64,000 nucleotides of DNA from Sulfitobacter noctilucae (GCF_000622365.1 NZ_JASC01000003.1:62001-126000), one strand, 5' to 3'; counted from the stretch's first letter, positions 16,647 through 26,696 are shown. Program-made: numbers and translations. Notes: a model not told the origin generated them from the letters alone.

Positions 16647-19529
16647 TTATGCGCCCTCCATTCTTGGGTTGCTGGGGTCGGCGGGATCCACCTCGTCACG
16701 GGACGGGTCGATGTCCATCGGGTGTTCGCTGTCCTTGACATGGGCACGCCGCGCCAACCGCGAGAAGCTTTCGAGGGACAGCATGACTGCGCCAACAACG
16801 GCAAGGAAAACCCCGAGGTCAAAGAGCGCAGCAGTGGCCAGCTCGAATTTCTCGAACGGCGGAATGCGGACATAGGTGAAATCGGATGTGAGGAACGGTT
16901 TGCCTGCAAACCACGATCCGATGCCCGTCAGACCCGCGATCAACACACCTGCGCCAATAATCCCGTGGTAGGGATACCGCAGCCGCGCAGAGGTCCAGCT
17001 GAAACCGCTGGCCATATATTGCATGACCACACCGATTGAGACGACAAGACCTGCAATAAACCCGCCGCCCGGTTCGTTGTGGCCGCGCAGGAAGATATAG
17101 AAACCGACCAGCAGAACCACAGGCATGATCACGCGTGTCAGCACGACCATCATCATCGGGTGCCTGTCACCGGCCCGTGGCTGGTCAGGCTTGCGGTTCA
17201 GCAACCGCGCACGCACGGGTCCATCTAACAACGACTCTGTCAGCGCATAGATCAGCAGGGCGGCGATGCCGAGCACGATGATCTCGCCAAAGGTGTCAAA
17301 GCCGCGGAAGTCGACGAGGATCACATTGACCACATTGGTACCGCCGCCGCCTTTGTAGGAATTGGCCAAGTGGAATTCGGAGATTGGGTTCGCTACCGCG
17401 TCCCGCAGCAGAAAGTGATAGGCCATTGCAAAAGTCGCCAGTCCTGCGCCAACCGCGAGCACGCCGTCGCGGGCCCGTTTGAGGACGGAGCTTTCGATTG
17501 GTGTCCGGTTCGGCAAGAAGTTCAGGGCGAGCAGCAGGAGGATGATCGTCACCACCTCGACGGTGATTTGTGTCATGGCGAGGTCAGGGGCGCTGAAGAA
17601 CACAAAACCGACCGAAACCATCAGGCCGACGATGCCGATCAGGATTAGTGACAGCAAGCGGTTGCGATGCAAGAATACCAACCCAGCGGTGGCGGCGACC
17701 AGCATGACCCAGCCTGCGATCTCTACCGGCCCTGCGGGTTGAAGGGCGCGGGTCGGGGCACCGCTGATACCTGTAACCCAAGCGTAGTAGCCTGCGACTG
17801 TGATCGTGACCGCAGCAATCCCCGCATAGCGAGAGAATGCGCCCGTGTGGATGCCGTGAATAGCCTTTTGTGCCACTGCCACGACCGAGGCGATCAGCGC
17901 ATCAAAGATCGTCTTGGCTTCGGGGCGCGGTGTGGCGTCCCATAGGCGGAGCAGCGGGTTGAAAAGCGCAACCACGATCAGGCCGCCAACTACCGCCGCA
18001 ATGGACATGTAAAGCGCGGGCACCAGCCCGTGCCAGATCTTGATGTATTTCACTTCAAGTTCGGCCGTGCCGCCGATCACCGCGTCCGCCACGAGGAAGA
18101 CGAAGTTCTGCACCAGAAAGGGCGCACAGCCGATCACGACAACGGGCACGATCAGCAAGGCTGGGGGCAACCACATGCCCGCACCGGGATCATGCGGTTT
18201 GGCGGGGTAGTCATCGCGCTTGGGGCCAAGAAAGGTATGGCCGATCAACCGGAAGCAGTAGGCCGCAGAAAAGAGGGACCCCAGAACAGCCAGCGCAGGC
18301 ACCAGCCATGTGGGGCCAAAGAGGGTGGTGTGATACACTTCCTCGAGCATCATTTCTTTGGAAAGAAAACCGTTCAGGAAGGGAATACCCGCCATCGACA
18401 GCGCGGCAAGGGTCACAATGCCGAAGGTGATCGGCATCAGATGCCGCAGCCCGCCGAGGCGGCGAATGTCTCGGGTATGCGTCTCGTGATCCACGATGCC
18501 CGCCGACATGAAAAGCGCGGCTTTGAACGTCGCGTGGTTGAGGATGTGGAACACTGCCGCCATCGCGCCAAAGGCAGTGCCCGTGCCCAAGAGCATGGTG
18601 ATCAGGCCCAGATGGCTGACAGTAGAGAAAGCCAGCAAGGCCTTGAGATCATGTTTAAACAGCGCAATCACCGCGCCAAGGACCATGGTGATCAGCCCGG
18701 CGGTGGTAACGATGTAGAACCATTCTGACGTCCCCGACAGGACCGGCCAAAGCCGCGCCATCAAGAATATGCCTGCCTTCACCATCGTGGCAGAGTGCAG
18801 GTAGGCCGACACCGGCGTGGGCGCGGCCATCGCGTGCGGCAACCAGAAGTGGAAAGGGAACTGTGCGGATTTGGTGAAACAACCCAGCAGGATCAGGATG
18901 AGAGCGGGCAGATACAGCGGGCTTTCCTGAATGATATCGCGGTTTTGCAAGATGACGCTCAGATCATAGCTGCCCGCGATATTACCCAAAATCAGCATGC
19001 CACCGATTAGGGCAAGGCCGCCCATGCCTGTCACTGCCAACGCCATCCGCGCCCCTTGGCGGCCTTCGGGCAGGTGTTTCCAATAGCCGATCAGCAGGAA
19101 GGACGACAGCGAGGTAAGCTCCCAGAAGATGAGCAAAAGCAGGATGTTGTCGGACAGAACGATACCAACCATCGCGCCCTGAAACAGCAGCAGGTAGGTA
19201 AAGAATTCGCCCATGTTGTCTTCACGTGACAGATAAAAACGCGCGTAAGTGATGATCAGCAAGCCAATCCCGAGGATCAGCAGAGCAAAGAAAAACCCAA
19301 GCGGGTCCAGCATCAGATTGACGTTCAGACCAATCGCGGGAAGCCAGGAAACCCCGGTTTGCACGACCTCTCCGGCCAGAATAGCAGGCAGGTTGGTCAA
19401 TAGACCAACAAATGCGGCCAACGTGATGGTGAACGTCACACCCGCACAAGCTTGTCTGCCTGCGTTGTTCATCAAACCGGGCAGTAATGCGCCCAGGAAG
19501 GGCAGGGCGACGATAAGGAAGAGGGACAC
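16647..19529 (-). CDS. mnhA: Fused Na+/H+ antiporter subunits A and B (MnhA-MnhB, PhaAB type)
   Basis: A 960-residue membrane protein that exchanges Na+ (or K+) for H+ together with subunits C to G. Residues 1 to about 780 correspond to MrpA (NuoL-like core plus extension, with FWLPHAMAAPTPVSAYLHSATMVKAG). The last approximately 150 residues, from LTRVIMPVVLLVGFYIFLRGHNEPGG, correspond to MrpB. The A-B fusion makes this a six-gene operon, as in rhizobial pha loci. The GTG start at 19529 is supported by AGGAG upstream. It is the first gene of the operon; the promoter should lie in 19530-19710. Confidence 0.94.
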   Translation of the reverse strand: MSLFLIVALPFLGALLPGLMNNAGRQACAGVTFTITLAAFVGLLTNLPAILAGEVVQTGVSWLPAIGLNVNLMLDPLGFFFALLILGIGLLIITYARFYLSREDNMGEFFTYLLLFQGAMVGIVLSDNILLLLIFWELTSLSSFLLIGYWKHLPEGRQGARMALAVTGMGGLALIGGMLILGNIAGSYDLSVILQNRDIIQESPLYLPALILILLGCFTKSAQFPFHFWLPHAMAAPTPVSAYLHSATMVKAGIFLMARLWPVLSGTSEWFYIVTTAGLITMVLGAVIALFKHDLKALLAFSTVSHLGLITMLLGTGTAFGAMAAVFHILNHATFKAALFMSAGIVDHETHTRDIRRLGGLRHLMPITFGIVTLAALSMAGIPFLNGFLSKEMMLEEVYHTTLFGPTWLVPALAVLGSLFSAAYCFRLIGHTFLGPKRDDYPAKPHDPGAGMWLPPALLIVPVVVIGCAPFLVQNFVFLVADAVIGGTAELEVKYIKIWHGLVPALYMSIAAVVGGLIVVALFNPLLRLWDATPRPEAKTIFDALIASVVAVAQKAIHGIHTGAFSRYAGIAAVTITVAGYYAWVTGISGAPTRALQPAGPVEIAGWVMLVAATAGLVFLHRNRLLSLILIGIVGLMVSVGFVFFSAPDLAMTQITVEVVTIILLLLALNFLPNRTPIESSVLKRARDGVLAVGAGLATFAMAYHFLLRDAVANPISEFHLANSYKGGGGTNVVNVILVDFRGFDTFGEIIVLGIAALLIYALTESLLDGPVRARLLNRKPDQPRAGDRHPMMMVVLTRVIMPVVLLVGFYIFLRGHNEPGGGFIAGLVVSIGVVMQYMASGFSWTSARLRYPYHGIIGAGVLIAGLTGIGSWFAGKPFLTSDFTYVRIPPFEKFELATAALFDLGVFLAVVGAVMLSLESFSRLARRAHVKDSEHPMDIDPSRDEVDPADPSNPRMEGA

Positions 19530-19710
19530 GCGAACTCCTGATCTGGGGCCTGAGAGGTTCGGGTATATCTGGGTTACTTGTTGAGGTTTCTCAAGCAAAA
19601 CCGGACGCAAAACCGAAATTATCGTATTCGCCGGGCTGTCTGGTCAGAATTTACGGGCGAAAGCTCGCAATTTTCCGGCGCTTCAAATCGACCATTGCGC
19701 GAAATACGCT

Positions 19711-19887
19711 CTACTTTTTATCCCGTGCTGCTTTTTCTTCGCGGGTCAGCTTGTTGTTCCATTGATTGTTGCTGAGACCCAGCTCGGCTTTGGGTGGTTT
19801 GGTCTTGCCAACGCTTACCTTGCCGCCCTTTTTCAGAAATTCTTCGATCAGGGCTTCATCGGTGGTGGGCTTGGGAACATGTTTCAT
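19711..19887 (-). CDS. Small basic conserved-looking protein, 58 residues
   Basis: Function not recognised. The protein is hydrophilic and lysine-rich, with an acidic N-terminal helix (TTDEALIEEFLKKGG) and a basic C-terminus. No membrane segment or cysteine was seen. ATG at 19887 is used; the frame also allows a TTG two codons earlier. It lies between the mnh promoter region and the terminator of the htrA gene and is read in the same direction as both. Codon use looks like that of its neighbours. It could be a small nucleic-acid-binding protein, but this is a guess from charge alone. Confidence 0.6.
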   Translation of the reverse strand: MKHVPKPTTDEALIEEFLKKGGKVSVGKTKPPKAELGLSNNQWNNKLTREEKAARDKK

Positions 19888-19948
19888 GACCAAAGCCTAG
19901 CGGATGGTCCTCAGGGTGGCAACCAAAGCTGCTGCTTAGAAACAAAAA

Positions 19949-19976
19949 GACCCCGCGCAAGGCGCTGCGCGGGGTC
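19949..19976 (-). terminator. Rho-independent terminator of the htrA-type protease gene
   Basis: A perfect 10-bp GC-rich stem (19949-19958 with 19967-19976) and 8-base loop. Read on the minus strand it is followed by TCTTTTTGTTT. It sits 42 bases after the protease stop. Confidence 0.88.
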
Positions 19977-20018
19977 GAACCCTAGACCGGGGGGGACCGG
20001 CGGGTGGGGTCGGCGGTG

Positions 20019-21131
20019 CTAGGCCGCCTCAGGGGCACGGGTGCCAACTGTTACGTCGACCGTGATCTGCTTGCCTTTTCGGAGCAGCGTAAAGGTCGCA
20101 TCGGTGTCCGGTGCCATCATGGCAACACTGCGGGTCAGATCGCGCAGATCCTCGACAGCTGTCTCGCCCACAGACAAAATGATATCGCCTTTTTTCAATC
20201 CCGCTTTGGCGGCGGGGCTGTCTTCGCTCACAGCCTCGACCACGGCCCCACGGGGCGCGTCATAGCCCAGCACAGTTGCGACTTCTTCGGTCATCGGGCG
20301 GATATTCACACCTAGCCAGCCGCGTGCAATCACGCCGTCATCGACCAAATCGGCGACGACCGTTTGCACCAGATCCGACGGCACGGCAAAACCGATACCG
20401 ACCGACCCGCCGCCGGGCGACAGGATCGCGGTGTTCACGCCGACAACAGCGCCGTCATTGTCAAACAACGGTCCGCCCGAGTTACCTCGGTTGATGGCTG
20501 CATCGGTCTGGATGAAATCATCAAACGGGCCCGAGCGGATGTCGCGTGACAGGGCCGAGACGATTCCCGAGGTTACTGTGCCACCCAAGCCAAATGGATT
20601 GCCAACAGCGACGACTTCGTCACCGACGCGCAGGTCGCCCGAGGTGCCAAAGGCAACGGTCGGCAGGTCAACGTCAGCGGTGATTTTCAGCACGGCAATA
20701 TCGGTCATCGGATCGCTGCCCAACACTTCGGCGTCAAAACTGCGTCCGTCGGCCAGCTTGACCTTGACCGTTTCGGCACCGTTCACCACATGATGGTTTG
20801 TCACGATCTGGCCGTCAGCCGAGATGATAAATCCCGAACCAAGACCCTGCGCCGGTGCGTTCTGGCCGGGGGCGTCGGGGATCATGTTTTTGAACCGTTC
20901 GCGCAGCTGCGGCGGCAGATTGTCTGGCAGGGTTGCGTTTGCTGGTGTGGCCTTGCCGGTCACTTCGATGAACACCACGGCTGGTGACACCTGCTCGACC
21001 AGATCGGCATAGCCGCCTGCGGGGACTGCGCCTGCGGTGGAAGGCAGGGCGGTGAGGGTGGCACCTGACAACAGTACAGCTGTGAGGGCGGCGGTTGCGG
21101 TGCGCGAGGTGGAGGAAAGAAAGGATTGCAT
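20019..21131 (-). CDS. Periplasmic serine protease of the HtrA/Deg family with one PDZ domain
   Basis: A 370-residue protease. A signal peptide (about 1-35) precedes a trypsin-like domain with catalytic H114 (TNHHVV), D144 (DIAVLK) and S218 (GNSGGP). One PDZ domain follows (about 265-360, with the GDIILSVGE strand). DegP has two PDZ domains, so this is a single-PDZ form like DegS or short HtrA. It probably degrades misfolded envelope proteins. It is divergent from an OmpR-type two-component pair across 150 bases that contain a palindrome, which suggests stress control by that pair. A clear terminator follows. Confidence 0.92.
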   Translation of the reverse strand: MQSFLSSTSRTATAALTAVLLSGATLTALPSTAGAVPAGGYADLVEQVSPAVVFIEVTGKATPANATLPDNLPPQLRERFKNMIPDAPGQNAPAQGLGSGFIISADGQIVTNHHVVNGAETVKVKLADGRSFDAEVLGSDPMTDIAVLKITADVDLPTVAFGTSGDLRVGDEVVAVGNPFGLGGTVTSGIVSALSRDIRSGPFDDFIQTDAAINRGNSGGPLFDNDGAVVGVNTAILSPGGGSVGIGFAVPSDLVQTVVADLVDDGVIARGWLGVNIRPMTEEVATVLGYDAPRGAVVEAVSEDSPAAKAGLKKGDIILSVGETAVEDLRDLTRSVAMMAPDTDATFTLLRKGKQITVDVTVGTRAPEAA

Positions 21132-21178
21132 GAAGGATGCCTCTTTTGGTTTGTGACCCCACGCATATGGACGCTCCG

Positions 21179-21218
21179 CGTTACAGAGGTCTGGGATGTC
21201 TTATACAATTTTGTAACG
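21179..21218. promoter_or_regulatory. Dyad with internal palindrome between htrA-type gene and response regulator
   Basis: CGTTACA at 21179-21185 and TGTAACG at 21212-21218 form a 7-bp inverted repeat. Inside its right part is TACAA-TT-TTGTA (21204-21215). It lies in the divergent promoter region and is a candidate binding site for the adjacent OmpR-type regulator. Confidence 0.4.
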
Positions 21219-21281
21219 GGGGCTCCTGCTGCGACCGCGAAGTCTATATAGCTTGAACGAAGCAAGAGAACGGCGGCGGCC

Positions 21282-21953
21282 ATGAAGCTATTGGTGATCG
21301 AAGACGATGAGACCACAGGATCCTACATCGCGCGGGGTTTGCGCGAGGAGGGGCATGTGGTTGATCTGATCGCTGATGGCAAAGAGGGGCTGATCGCGGC
21401 GACCTCTGGTACATATGATGTGCTGGTGCTGGACCGCATGCTGCCTGTGGTCGACGGTCTGACGGTCCTGAAAACCTTGCGGGGTGCAGGCAACCGCGTG
21501 CCTGTCTTGTTGCTGACCGCACTTGGCGATGTGGAGGATCGGATCGAAGGGCTCCAATCCGGCGCGGATGATTACCTGTCCAAACCCTTCGCCTTTGGCG
21601 AGTTGTCCGCGCGCGTGAATGCTCTGGCGCGGCGCCCGCAAGCGCTTGAGGCTGAAACTGTGCTGCGGGCGGGAGACCTTGAGATGAACCTGATCACCCG
21701 TAAGGTCACGCGCGGGGATACCGTGATTGATCTGCTGCCCCGCGAATTTGCGCTGCTGGAACATTTGCTGCGGCGCAAGGGTCGGGTGCAGACCCGGACC
21801 ATGCTGCTGGAACACGTCTGGGACATCGGTTTTGATCCCGGAACAAATGTGGTGGAAACCCATGTCAGCCGCCTGCGGGCCAAGGTGGATAAACCCTTTG
21901 ACCGGGAGTTGATCGAAACCGTGCGCGGTGCGGGTTACAGGATCGCCACGTAA
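21282..21953 (+). CDS. Two-component response regulator, OmpR/PhoB family
   Basis: A 223-residue regulator. The receiver domain (1-115) has acidic E7, D8 and D9, phospho-acceptor D51 and the SKPF lysine. A winged-helix DNA-binding domain follows (about 128-222, with PREFALLEHLLRRKG and the TNVVETHVSRLRAKVDK recognition helix). The stop overlaps the kinase start (TAATG). Likely targets are its own operon and the divergent periplasmic protease. Confidence 0.94.
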   Translation: MKLLVIEDDETTGSYIARGLREEGHVVDLIADGKEGLIAATSGTYDVLVLDRMLPVVDGLTVLKTLRGAGNRVPVLLLTALGDVEDRIEGLQSGADDYLSKPFAFGELSARVNALARRPQALEAETVLRAGDLEMNLITRKVTRGDTVIDLLPREFALLEHLLRRKGRVQTRTMLLEHVWDIGFDPGTNVVETHVSRLRAKVDKPFDRELIETVRGAGYRIAT

Positions 21954-23299
21954 TGCCCCGTCTGGCGCAACTCTGGCGGTCGATGCCCCTGCGACTGGCT
22001 GTGCTGCTGGTGGCCTTGTTCGCCACGGTCAGCCTGCTGAGCCTTGCGGCGAGTTACGCGGTCACACAATCTTCGTTCGAGCAGAGCATCCGTGCGGATC
22101 TGCGGCAGGATCTGGCAGGCTTTCGCGCCGCCCCGAACGCCCGTGCCGTGGCCCTGCTGGTCGAAGCCGAGTCGCGTGAGGCAGATCCGAACCGCCTGAT
22201 CCTGAGCTATATCGCCCCGGGGGGGCGTATCTATGGCAACGGGGCGATTGCCCGCGACGACGCCGGCTTTCAGATATTGTCACTGGACCCCGAGCGTGCC
22301 GGTTTCGTCGGCGACTATCTGGCTTTGACGGATACGCTTTATGGCGGATTGATCACTGTCGCTCGCAGTCGGGCAGAAATCGTGGCGCTGCGGGCGGTAT
22401 TCGTGAATATCCTCTGGATCAGCCTGCTGCCCACGGTTCTGATTGCCTTGTCGGGCGGGCTGATCCTTGCACGGCGGTCAAAACGGCATGTGGAGGTGGT
22501 CAGTACGGCGCTGGACCGGATGACCAGCGGCGATTTGGCTGCACGGGTTCAGATCGGGCCGCGTTGGTCGGATGATCTGATGCATCTTGGCGGCAAGCTG
22601 AACCAGATGGCGGGCGCCCAGGAAGCGCAGATGAAGGCACTGCGCGGCGTTTCTTCGGATATTGCGCACGATCTTCGCACACCGTTGCAGCGGGTGGCGC
22701 TCTATCTGGAAGATCTGTCTGCTCAAGTGCCAAAAGACAGCGAAAGCGCGGATTTGACCGACAAGATCGCGACGGAGATCGACGGCATGACCCATGTGTT
22801 TCAGGCGCTGCTGCAACTGGCACAGCTTGAAGCCGGATCAGCACGCGGGCGGTTTGCACCCGTTGATCTCACGGCACTGTGCCACAAGGTTGCGGAGATG
22901 TTTGAAGCCAGCGCAGAGGCCGCAGACCACAGGATGGTGCTGGACGTGCCACGCGATAGCGTCACGGTACAGGGTGATGCGGCCCTTCTGGGACAGGTGC
23001 TGTCCAACCTCTTCGAAAATGCCCTGCGCCACACGCCTGCGGGCAGCTCCATCACTATTGCACTGACACAGGATGAGCAGGGGACAACCTTGAGCGTGAC
23101 CGATGACGGACCGGGCATACCTGAGAGTGAACGCGAAAAAGTGCTGCAACGGCTCTACCGGCTGGACCGCAGCCGCAGCACGCCGGGGCATGGTCTGGGC
23201 CTGAGTTTGGTCGAAGCGGTGGCCGCTTTGCATGACGCCGAATTTACCCTTGCTGACGCTGCTCCGGGGTTGCGGGCGACATTGCGCTTCGGAGCGTGA
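21953..23299 (+). CDS. Two-component sensor histidine kinase, inner membrane
   Basis: A 448-residue kinase. TM1 is at about 12-34, a periplasmic sensor loop at about 35-148 and TM2 at about 150-172. HAMP follows at about 172-225. H239 lies in SSDIAHDLRTPLQRV, N-box NLFENALRHTP follows, then G1 DDGPGIPE and G2 GHGLGLSLVEA. It is paired with the preceding regulator by a one-base TAATG overlap. Its position opposite a periplasmic protease fits an envelope-stress sensor (inference). Confidence 0.94.
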   Translation: MPRLAQLWRSMPLRLAVLLVALFATVSLLSLAASYAVTQSSFEQSIRADLRQDLAGFRAAPNARAVALLVEAESREADPNRLILSYIAPGGRIYGNGAIARDDAGFQILSLDPERAGFVGDYLALTDTLYGGLITVARSRAEIVALRAVFVNILWISLLPTVLIALSGGLILARRSKRHVEVVSTALDRMTSGDLAARVQIGPRWSDDLMHLGGKLNQMAGAQEAQMKALRGVSSDIAHDLRTPLQRVALYLEDLSAQVPKDSESADLTDKIATEIDGMTHVFQALLQLAQLEAGSARGRFAPVDLTALCHKVAEMFEASAEAADHRMVLDVPRDSVTVQGDAALLGQVLSNLFENALRHTPAGSSITIALTQDEQGTTLSVTDDGPGIPESEREKVLQRLYRLDRSRSTPGHGLGLSLVEAVAALHDAEFTLADAAPGLRATLRFGA

Positions 23300-23383
23300 C
23301 GCAGCGAAAACCGGCGGGCCCGACTTGTCATTCTCGCGGCACTCTGACCTTTTGGCGTCTAGCATCTGCCAAGGAGACCGCCA

Positions 23384-24346
23384 ATGCGTGCCATGCAAGT
23401 CACCGCTTATGACACCCCTATGATCCTGACCGATATTGACGTGCCGGTGCCTGGCGGGGGCGAGGTTCTGGTGCGGATTGACACCTGCGGTCTAAACTTT
23501 GGCGACACGCTGATGATCAAAGGCAGCTATCAGGAAAAACCGCCCTTGCCCTTCACCATCGGGATGGAATTGGCGGGTACGGTGGTGGGCCTTGGTGCAG
23601 ATGTTCAGGGAATGACAGAGGGTCAGCGCATCGCGGCCTATGCCGGCGCGGGCGGGCTGGCGGAATACGCGGTTCTGCCCGCGCAGGTCTGCGTGCCGAT
23701 CCCCAATGCGATGACATCGGTCGATGCGGCGGCCTTTCTGGTGGCCTACGGCACCAGCCATGTTGCGCTTGACTACAAGGCCCGCCTGCAACCGGGCGAG
23801 CGGTTGCTGGTGCTGGGTGCGGCGGGCGGTGTTGGGCTGACGGCAGTCGAGCTGGGCAAATTGATGGGGGCTGAGGTGATCGCCTGCGCACGCGGCAGTG
23901 ACAAGCTGGAGATTTGCCGCACGGCTGGCGCCGAACATCTGATCGATTCCGATACGCAGGACATCCGCGAAGTGGTCAAGGCGCTGGGCGGCGCGGATGT
24001 GGTCTATGACCCGATTGGCGGTGATCAGTTCAAAGCTGCATTCCGTGCCTGCAATCCCGAAGGACGGCTATTGCCGCTTGGTTTCGCGTCCGGTGACGTG
24101 CCGCAGATCCCGGCGAATATCTTGCTGGTCAAGAATATCTCGGTCATGGGGTTCTATCTTGGCGGCTTTGCCAAGCTGAAACCGGGCATTCTGACCGACA
24201 GTTTCAAGACGCTGGTAGAATGGTACGTCGCCGCCAAAATCAAACCGCACGTCAGTACGGTCATGCCGCTGGAACAGGCCAACGAGGCGCTTGATTTGTT
24301 GCGCAGTCGCAAAGCGACAGGCAAGGTTGTTGTGCAGGTGTCTTGA
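23384..24346 (+). CDS. Zinc-independent NADPH:quinone oxidoreductase family protein (MDR)
   Basis: A 320-residue medium-chain reductase. The N-terminal GroES-like domain is followed by a Rossmann domain with VLGAAGGVGLTAVELGK and a basic position after strand 2, consistent with NADPH. Zinc-binding cysteines of alcohol dehydrogenases are absent, as in the QOR group. It probably reduces quinones or alpha,beta-unsaturated carbonyls in the cytoplasm. The start follows AAGGAG. A small hairpin separates it from the CoxG-like gene. Confidence 0.9.
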   Translation: MRAMQVTAYDTPMILTDIDVPVPGGGEVLVRIDTCGLNFGDTLMIKGSYQEKPPLPFTIGMELAGTVVGLGADVQGMTEGQRIAAYAGAGGLAEYAVLPAQVCVPIPNAMTSVDAAAFLVAYGTSHVALDYKARLQPGERLLVLGAAGGVGLTAVELGKLMGAEVIACARGSDKLEICRTAGAEHLIDSDTQDIREVVKALGGADVVYDPIGGDQFKAAFRACNPEGRLLPLGFASGDVPQIPANILLVKNISVMGFYLGGFAKLKPGILTDSFKTLVEWYVAAKIKPHVSTVMPLEQANEALDLLRSRKATGKVVVQVS

Positions 24347-24360
24347 TAGACCGCTTGCCG

Positions 24361-24376
24361 CTGCCTTGATTGGCAG
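24361..24376 (+). terminator. Weak hairpin after the quinone oxidoreductase gene
   Basis: CTGCC-N6-GGCAG followed by GTTAATTAG. The 5-bp stem is short and the tail only partly T-rich, so it may be a weak terminator or chance. Confidence 0.3.
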
Positions 24377-24412
24377 GTTAATTAGCCCAATCCAACCGAC
24401 AGGAGTAATCCC

Positions 24413-24925
24413 ATGCAGATGTCCGATACCCGCCAGATCAACGTCCCGCCCGCGCAAGTTTATGCAGCGCTGCTTGATCCCGGGATGTTGCAGCAATGTG
24501 TGCCCGGCGCGCAGGACGTTACCGGATCGGTCGAGGATGGGTTCGAGGCAACAGTTGTACAAAAGGTCGGCCCTGTGAAAGCGACCTTCAAGGGCGAGGT
24601 GACGATCTCTGATCTGGTTGAAAACAGCTCGCTCAAGATCGACGGTTCCGGCAAAGGCGGCGCTGCGGGCTTTGCCAAGGGCGGTGCCGAGGTGCGGCTG
24701 GTGGAGAAAGACGGCGGCACCGAGCTGAGCTATGACGTTGAAGCAAAGGTGGGCGGCAAGCTGGCGCAGCTGGGCAGCCGGATCATCGACGGATTTGCCA
24801 AAAAGATGGCCGATCAGTTTTTCCAGAACCTCCAGACCTTGCTTGAAGGCCCTGCCGATGAGGCGGAGCCGGACGCGGACGAATCAGCAGCCAAGAAAGG
24901 GTGGTTCGGGCGCTCTAAATCCTGA
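24413..24925 (+). CDS. CoxG-like SRPBCC family protein
   Basis: A 170-residue protein. A START/SRPBCC fold covers about residues 1-150 with the CoxG pattern (PPAQVYAALLDPGMLQQCVPGAQ, then GPVKATFKGEVTISD). A charged tail carries a Lys/Arg-rich end (KKGWFGRSKS). CoxG proteins recruit or mature CO dehydrogenase-type molybdenum hydroxylases in some bacteria, but many family members stand alone. No coxMSL genes are in this window, so the role is open. The start follows AGGAG. Confidence 0.85.
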   Translation: MQMSDTRQINVPPAQVYAALLDPGMLQQCVPGAQDVTGSVEDGFEATVVQKVGPVKATFKGEVTISDLVENSSLKIDGSGKGGAAGFAKGGAEVRLVEKDGGTELSYDVEAKVGGKLAQLGSRIIDGFAKKMADQFFQNLQTLLEGPADEAEPDADESAAKKGWFGRSKS

Positions 24926-24984
24926 ACCGCTTCGGGCTCATGCGCCGGACCGGATGTTCTTAACCTGCGCTAAAGAGGGCCAGT

Positions 24985-25938
24985 ATGACTACTATCGTCG
25001 ATATTCAAGACCTGCGGAAGTCCTATAAGGACGGGTTTCAGGCGCTCAAAGGCGTAAGCCTCGAAATTCGCGAGGGCGAAATCCTTGCGCTGCTGGGCCC
25101 CAATGGCGCGGGCAAGACCACGCTGATTTCGACCGTCTGCGGGATCACCACGGCGAGCTCTGGCACTGTGACCGTGGGCGGGCACGACATCATCACCGAC
25201 TACCGTGCAGCGCGTTCGATGATCGGGTTGGTGCCGCAGGAAATCAACCTCGAACCCTTCGAGCGGGTGATCAATGTCGTGCGCTTTTCACGGGGGTTGT
25301 TTGGCAAGCGCAGTGATGATGCGATGATCGAAAAGGTTTTGAAGCAACTGTCGCTTTGGGACAAGAAAGACAATCAAATCAGGGAACTATCTGGCGGAAT
25401 GAAGCGCCGCGTTCTGATCGCGAAAGCGCTCGCCCATGATCCGCGTGTGTTGTTCTTGGATGAGCCCACCGCCGGGGTCGACGTCGAATTGCGCAAAGAG
25501 ATGTGGGAGGTGGTTGCGGGCCTGAAGGCCGATGGTGTGACCATCATCCTGACCACCCACTATATCGAAGAGGCCGAGGCCATTGCCGATCGTGTGGGCG
25601 TGATCGCCAAGGGCGAATTGATGCTGGTGGAAGACAAAGACAAGCTGATGGCGCGCATGGGCCAGAAAGAGCTGGAGGTGCAATTGACCGCGCCCCTGTC
25701 TGAAATCCCCGCCGCGCTGGATCCCCACGCGCTGCGCCTGTCGGACAGCGGCGATGCGCTGATCTATACCTATGACACCCGCGCCGAGCGGACCGGCATC
25801 ACCAAGCTATTGTCCGACGTGGCCCAAGCGGGGCTGACGCTGCGTGACCTGGTCACCCGACAGTCGAGTCTTGAGGAGATATTCGTCACCCTTGTCCACG
25901 AGGATAGTGACACAGCCGCCAAAGGAGAGCGCGCATGA
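24985..25938 (+). CDS. ABC-2 type exporter, ATP-binding subunit
   Basis: A 317-residue ATPase with Walker [10 protein letters not shown], signature LSGGMKRR and Walker [13 protein letters not shown]. An approximately 80-residue C-terminal extension ends in the [18 protein letters not shown] segment typical of DrrA/YadG-like exporters. It overlaps the permease start by four bases (ATGA). YadG/YadH-like pairs export unidentified compounds, and the substrate here is unknown. Confidence 0.92.
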   Translation: MTTIVDIQDLRKSYKDGFQALKGVSLEIREGEILALLGPNGAGKTTLISTVCGITTASSGTVTVGGHDIITDYRAARSMIGLVPQEINLEPFERVINVVRFSRGLFGKRSDDAMIEKVLKQLSLWDKKDNQIRELSGGMKRRVLIAKALAHDPRVLFLDEPTAGVDVELRKEMWEVVAGLKADGVTIILTTHYIEEAEAIADRVGVIAKGELMLVEDKDKLMARMGQKELEVQLTAPLSEIPAALDPHALRLSDSGDALIYTYDTRAERTGITKLLSDVAQAGLTLRDLVTRQSSLEEIFVTLVHEDSDTAAKGERA

Positions 25939-26696
25939 ACTGGACCGCCATCCGCGCCATCTTTACCTTCGAGATGTTTCGGTTTTTCCGAACCATCGCG
26001 CAGAGTTTTCTGGCACCTGTTATCTCGACTTCACTCTATTTCGTGGTCTTCGGTGCCGCCATCGGCAGCCGGATCCAGGAGGTTGAAGGCGTCAGCTATG
26101 GCGCGTTCATCGTGCCGGGACTGGTCATGTTGACAGTCATCACACAGTCGATCTCGAATGCGTCCTTTGGTATCTATTTTCCGAAATTCATCGGCACGTT
26201 CTCGGAACTGCTGGCAGCACCCATCAGCTTTCTCGAGATTGTTCTCGGCTACGTGGGGGCGGCGGCGACCAAAGCCTTGATCATCGGGATCATCATCCTG
26301 CTGACGGCGTTTTTCTTTGTGGATTTCACCATCCAGCACCCGCTGGCGATGCTGGCGTTTTTGCTGCTGACCACCATCAGCTTTGCGCTTTTCGGTTTTA
26401 TCATCGGCATTTGGGCCGGCAATTTCGAGCAGTTGCAGATTGTACCGTTGCTGATCGTCACGCCCCTGGTGTTCCTCGGTGGGTCGTTCTATTCCATTTC
26501 GATGCTGCCGCCGGTCTGGCAAACGATTTCCATGTTTAATCCGGTGGTCTATCTGATCTCGGGTTTTCGCTGGGCCTTCTTTGGTACTGCGGATGTGCCA
26601 ATCATCACCAGCCTGTTGGCGATCGGGGTGTTCACGGCACTGGCTCTTGGCGTGATCTGGTGGATCTTCCGCACCGGATGGCGCATCCGCGAATAA
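25935..26696 (+). CDS. ABC-2 type exporter, permease subunit
   Basis: A 253-residue inner-membrane protein with six predicted helices and the ABC-2 signature region ([20 protein letters not shown], then [17 protein letters not shown]). It partners with the preceding ATPase, probably as a dimer. It is YadH-like in length and motif. Confidence 0.92.
   Translation: MNWTAIRAIFTFEMFRFFRTIAQSFLAPVISTSLYFVVFGAAIGSRIQEVEGVSYGAFIVPGLVMLTVITQSISNASFGIYFPKFIGTFSELLAAPISFLEIVLGYVGAAATKALIIGIIILLTAFFFVDFTIQHPLAMLAFLLLTTISFALFGFIIGIWAGNFEQLQIVPLLIVTPLVFLGGSFYSISMLPPVWQTISMFNPVVYLISGFRWAFFGTADVPIITSLLAIGVFTALALGVIWWIFRTGWRIRE

Noticed and set aside
18030-18728. 232-codon plus-strand frame inside the mnhAB gene
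   Set aside because: Antisense to a clear antiporter subunit; highly charged, repetitive sequence, no start signals.
19967-19983. GGGGTCGAACCC-like string resembling a tRNA T-arm
   Set aside because: It is the right arm of the protease terminator. No acceptor, D or anticodon arms surround it, so no tRNA.
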